21,185 nucleotides of DNA from NCBI GenBank assembly GCA_016783285.1, contig JADHWW010000131.1, forward strand, positions 1-21,185, in the 5' to 3' direction. Positions 20,153 to 21,185 of this stretch are shown here, in pieces. The notes beneath the pieces were generated by a model. It was not told where the DNA came from. It searched no databases and worked only from the letters and a program-made list of their open reading frames with translations. The translations under genes and the position numbers were made by a program. Every line of letters starts with the position of its first letter. Positions within the stretch are counted from its first letter, which is position 1. Origin of the DNA: Anaerolineae bacterium (GTDB lineage Bacteria; Chloroflexota; Anaerolineae; B4-G1).

Positions 20153-21185
20153 ACATCAACCGATTCAGAATTGGCCTTCTGATTGCTCAACTCCTCCCGT
20201 TCCATCTCTGCCAACATCTGGGCCACTGCTTCAATCGCCATGCGCTGCTTGCGATACAGGTCCGATTCACTCATCGCCAACCGCCGTGCGATCTCGCGCA
20301 CCTTGCGCCCCTGGAGAAACTTAAGTTCGAGGATGTTATACAGAACCCACTCCGGTGCTGTCATCTGACGTTGCCCATCGGGACGCAGGCGCTCAATCGC
20401 CTGCCTGAGCACAGTCCGCAGTCCCTTCATTGCACTGCCCTCGCGCTCCCGGGCCACACGTTCGACCACGCACAAAGACAGGAGCGGGCTCGTGGTCAAT
20501 TTGGGACCACCCCAGTAATGTCCAAGCGCATCTCTGACCCACTGCCGAAACTCGATGGCCTCTACCAAACCGAACCCAGAGAACGCCTGTTCCCCAACGT
20601 AGTGCAATACTCCACGGCGGCGCTGAATGTCCTCAATCTCTGGGATCATCCGTTCCAGCACGCTGAAGATACCCTGTTGAAGTTGACGGTCTTCCAGCGC
20701 CGCTGCTGCCTGCGCGAGCAACGTCTCTACCCCTGCCCGTTCCTCCGAGCTCAGGTCCGGCTCGGGCGCACGCGCGGCTATGCCCACCACACCAATGACG
20801 ACGTCCTGACCTTCGGTGCGCAGAGGGGCCAACCAGTAGCCATTCCACACAAACAAGCCCTCGTGTCGTTGAATGTGTCGCTCCCTCGACAGTTCAGCCT
20901 CGTCAGATAGTTGCCACGCCTCCGGCGGCATGTCATCCGTAGCACCTGGCTCCAACGGCCCACACACGACCTCTAGGTAGGGCACACCACCGTCTATGAC
21001 AACCACGAAGGCCGTCTTCACCCGCAACAGGTCACACAGCGCTGTGAGCACGTTCTCCAGAAACTGGCGTAGGTCCGTCGTCGTCAGCAGCCGGTTGCTC
21101 AACTGCTGGATCCACTCAATCTCCGGCTGATCCTGGCGGTAGAGCGCCCGGTCAATCAGTGGCTTGGACAGTTCGATACCGAGCT
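20149..21185 (-). CDS. GAF-domain protein with C-terminal helix-turn-helix (5'-truncated)
   Basis: The frame is open to the right edge of the window (LGIELSKPLIDRALYRQDQ and onward), so the N terminus is missing; the TTG at 21102 is internal. About 345 residues are visible. A helical linker (IEWIQQLSNRLLTTTDLRQF) leads into a GAF domain (VLTALCDLLRVKTAFVVVID, YWLAPLRTEGQDVVIGVVGIAA, and a closing helix LLAQAAAALEDRQLQ). A middle region, REGSAMKGLRTVLRQAIERL, follows. The C-terminal part, YNILELKFLQGRKVREIARRLAMS, resembles a sigma region 4/LuxR-like helix-turn-helix. It is probably a sensor or transcription regulator whose missing part may carry further sensory domains. Target and ligand are unknown. 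Confidence 0.75.
   Translation of the reverse strand, partial: LGIELSKPLIDRALYRQDQPEIEWIQQLSNRLLTTTDLRQFLENVLTALCDLLRVKTAFVVVIDGGVPYLEVVCGPLEPGATDDMPPEAWQLSDEAELSRERHIQRHEGLFVWNGYWLAPLRTEGQDVVIGVVGIAARAPEPDLSSEERAGVETLLAQAAAALEDRQLQQGIFSVLERMIPEIEDIQRRRGVLHYVGEQAFSGFGLVEAIEFRQWVRDALGHYWGGPKLTTSPLLSLCVVERVAREREGSAMKGLRTVLRQAIERLRPDGQRQMTAPEWVLYNILELKFLQGRKVREIARRLAMSESDLYRKQRMAIEAVAQMLAEMEREELSNQKANSESVDV

Noticed and set aside
1..21185. CRISPR array, tRNA or rRNA genes
   Set aside because: I found no regularly spaced repeats of 23-40 bases and no tRNA or rRNA signature. The palindromes seen are irregularly scattered.

Overview
The window looks like a piece of a high-G+C Chloroflexota (Anaerolineae/Caldilineae-like) chromosome. 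This is inferred from gene style: NACHT/CHAT/caspase-rich signalling genes, a GAF-HTH protein, DUF72 and OsmC family genes, and many small GTAG-footed palindromes between genes. No rRNA or other taxonomic marker is present, so the assignment is an inference.

Layout. (1) 1-783: the 3' part of a plus-strand clan GH-A-type glycoside hydrolase and its terminator. (2) 784-1172: no protein gene, but a candidate minus-strand small RNA with an extended -10 box and a strong terminator, plus low-complexity repeats. (3) 1173-12102, all minus strand: an accessory cluster that reads as a conflict or programmed-cell-death system. In transcription order it holds a metacaspase-like protease; a macro domain-STAND ATPase-CHAT protease fusion; a NACHT NTPase with a long HEAT-repeat array; a DUF4062 protein; a 46-codon in-frame relic of a trypsin-like protease; a five-helix membrane protein (possibly SLATT-like); and a NudK/ADP-ribose-pyrophosphatase-like Nudix hydrolase. 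(4) 12103-12638: a regulatory hub with two minus-strand sigma-A promoters and one plus-strand promoter, all with 17-bp spacers, and a possible second small RNA. (5) 12639-14047, plus strand: a small membrane protein overlapping queA. (6) 14122-20082, minus strand: a housekeeping-like run of S1-domain protein, ftsK, an unknown protein, a membrane protein, a DUF72 protein and an OsmC protein, served by a perfect consensus promoter at 20124-20152. (7) 20149-21185: a GAF/HTH protein truncated by the window edge.

How the accessory genes may work together (inference): the NACHT-HEAT protein and the macro-STAND-CHAT protein look like NTP-driven sensors or switches, with the CHAT domain and the metacaspase as proteolytic effectors and the membrane protein as a possible membrane effector. 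The DUF4062 and NACHT proteins share an almost identical GPVHTGSG glycine-rich module, which suggests they contact each other. The macro domain and the Nudix enzyme suggest an ADP-ribose-type nucleotide as signal or product. The macro-STAND-CHAT fusion, its pairing with a metacaspase, and the shared module are the most novel-looking parts.

Small palindromes with a GTAG foot (REP/BIME-like) occur throughout. Three of them supply the stop codon of the adjacent gene, and one pair lies in frame inside the membrane-protein gene.
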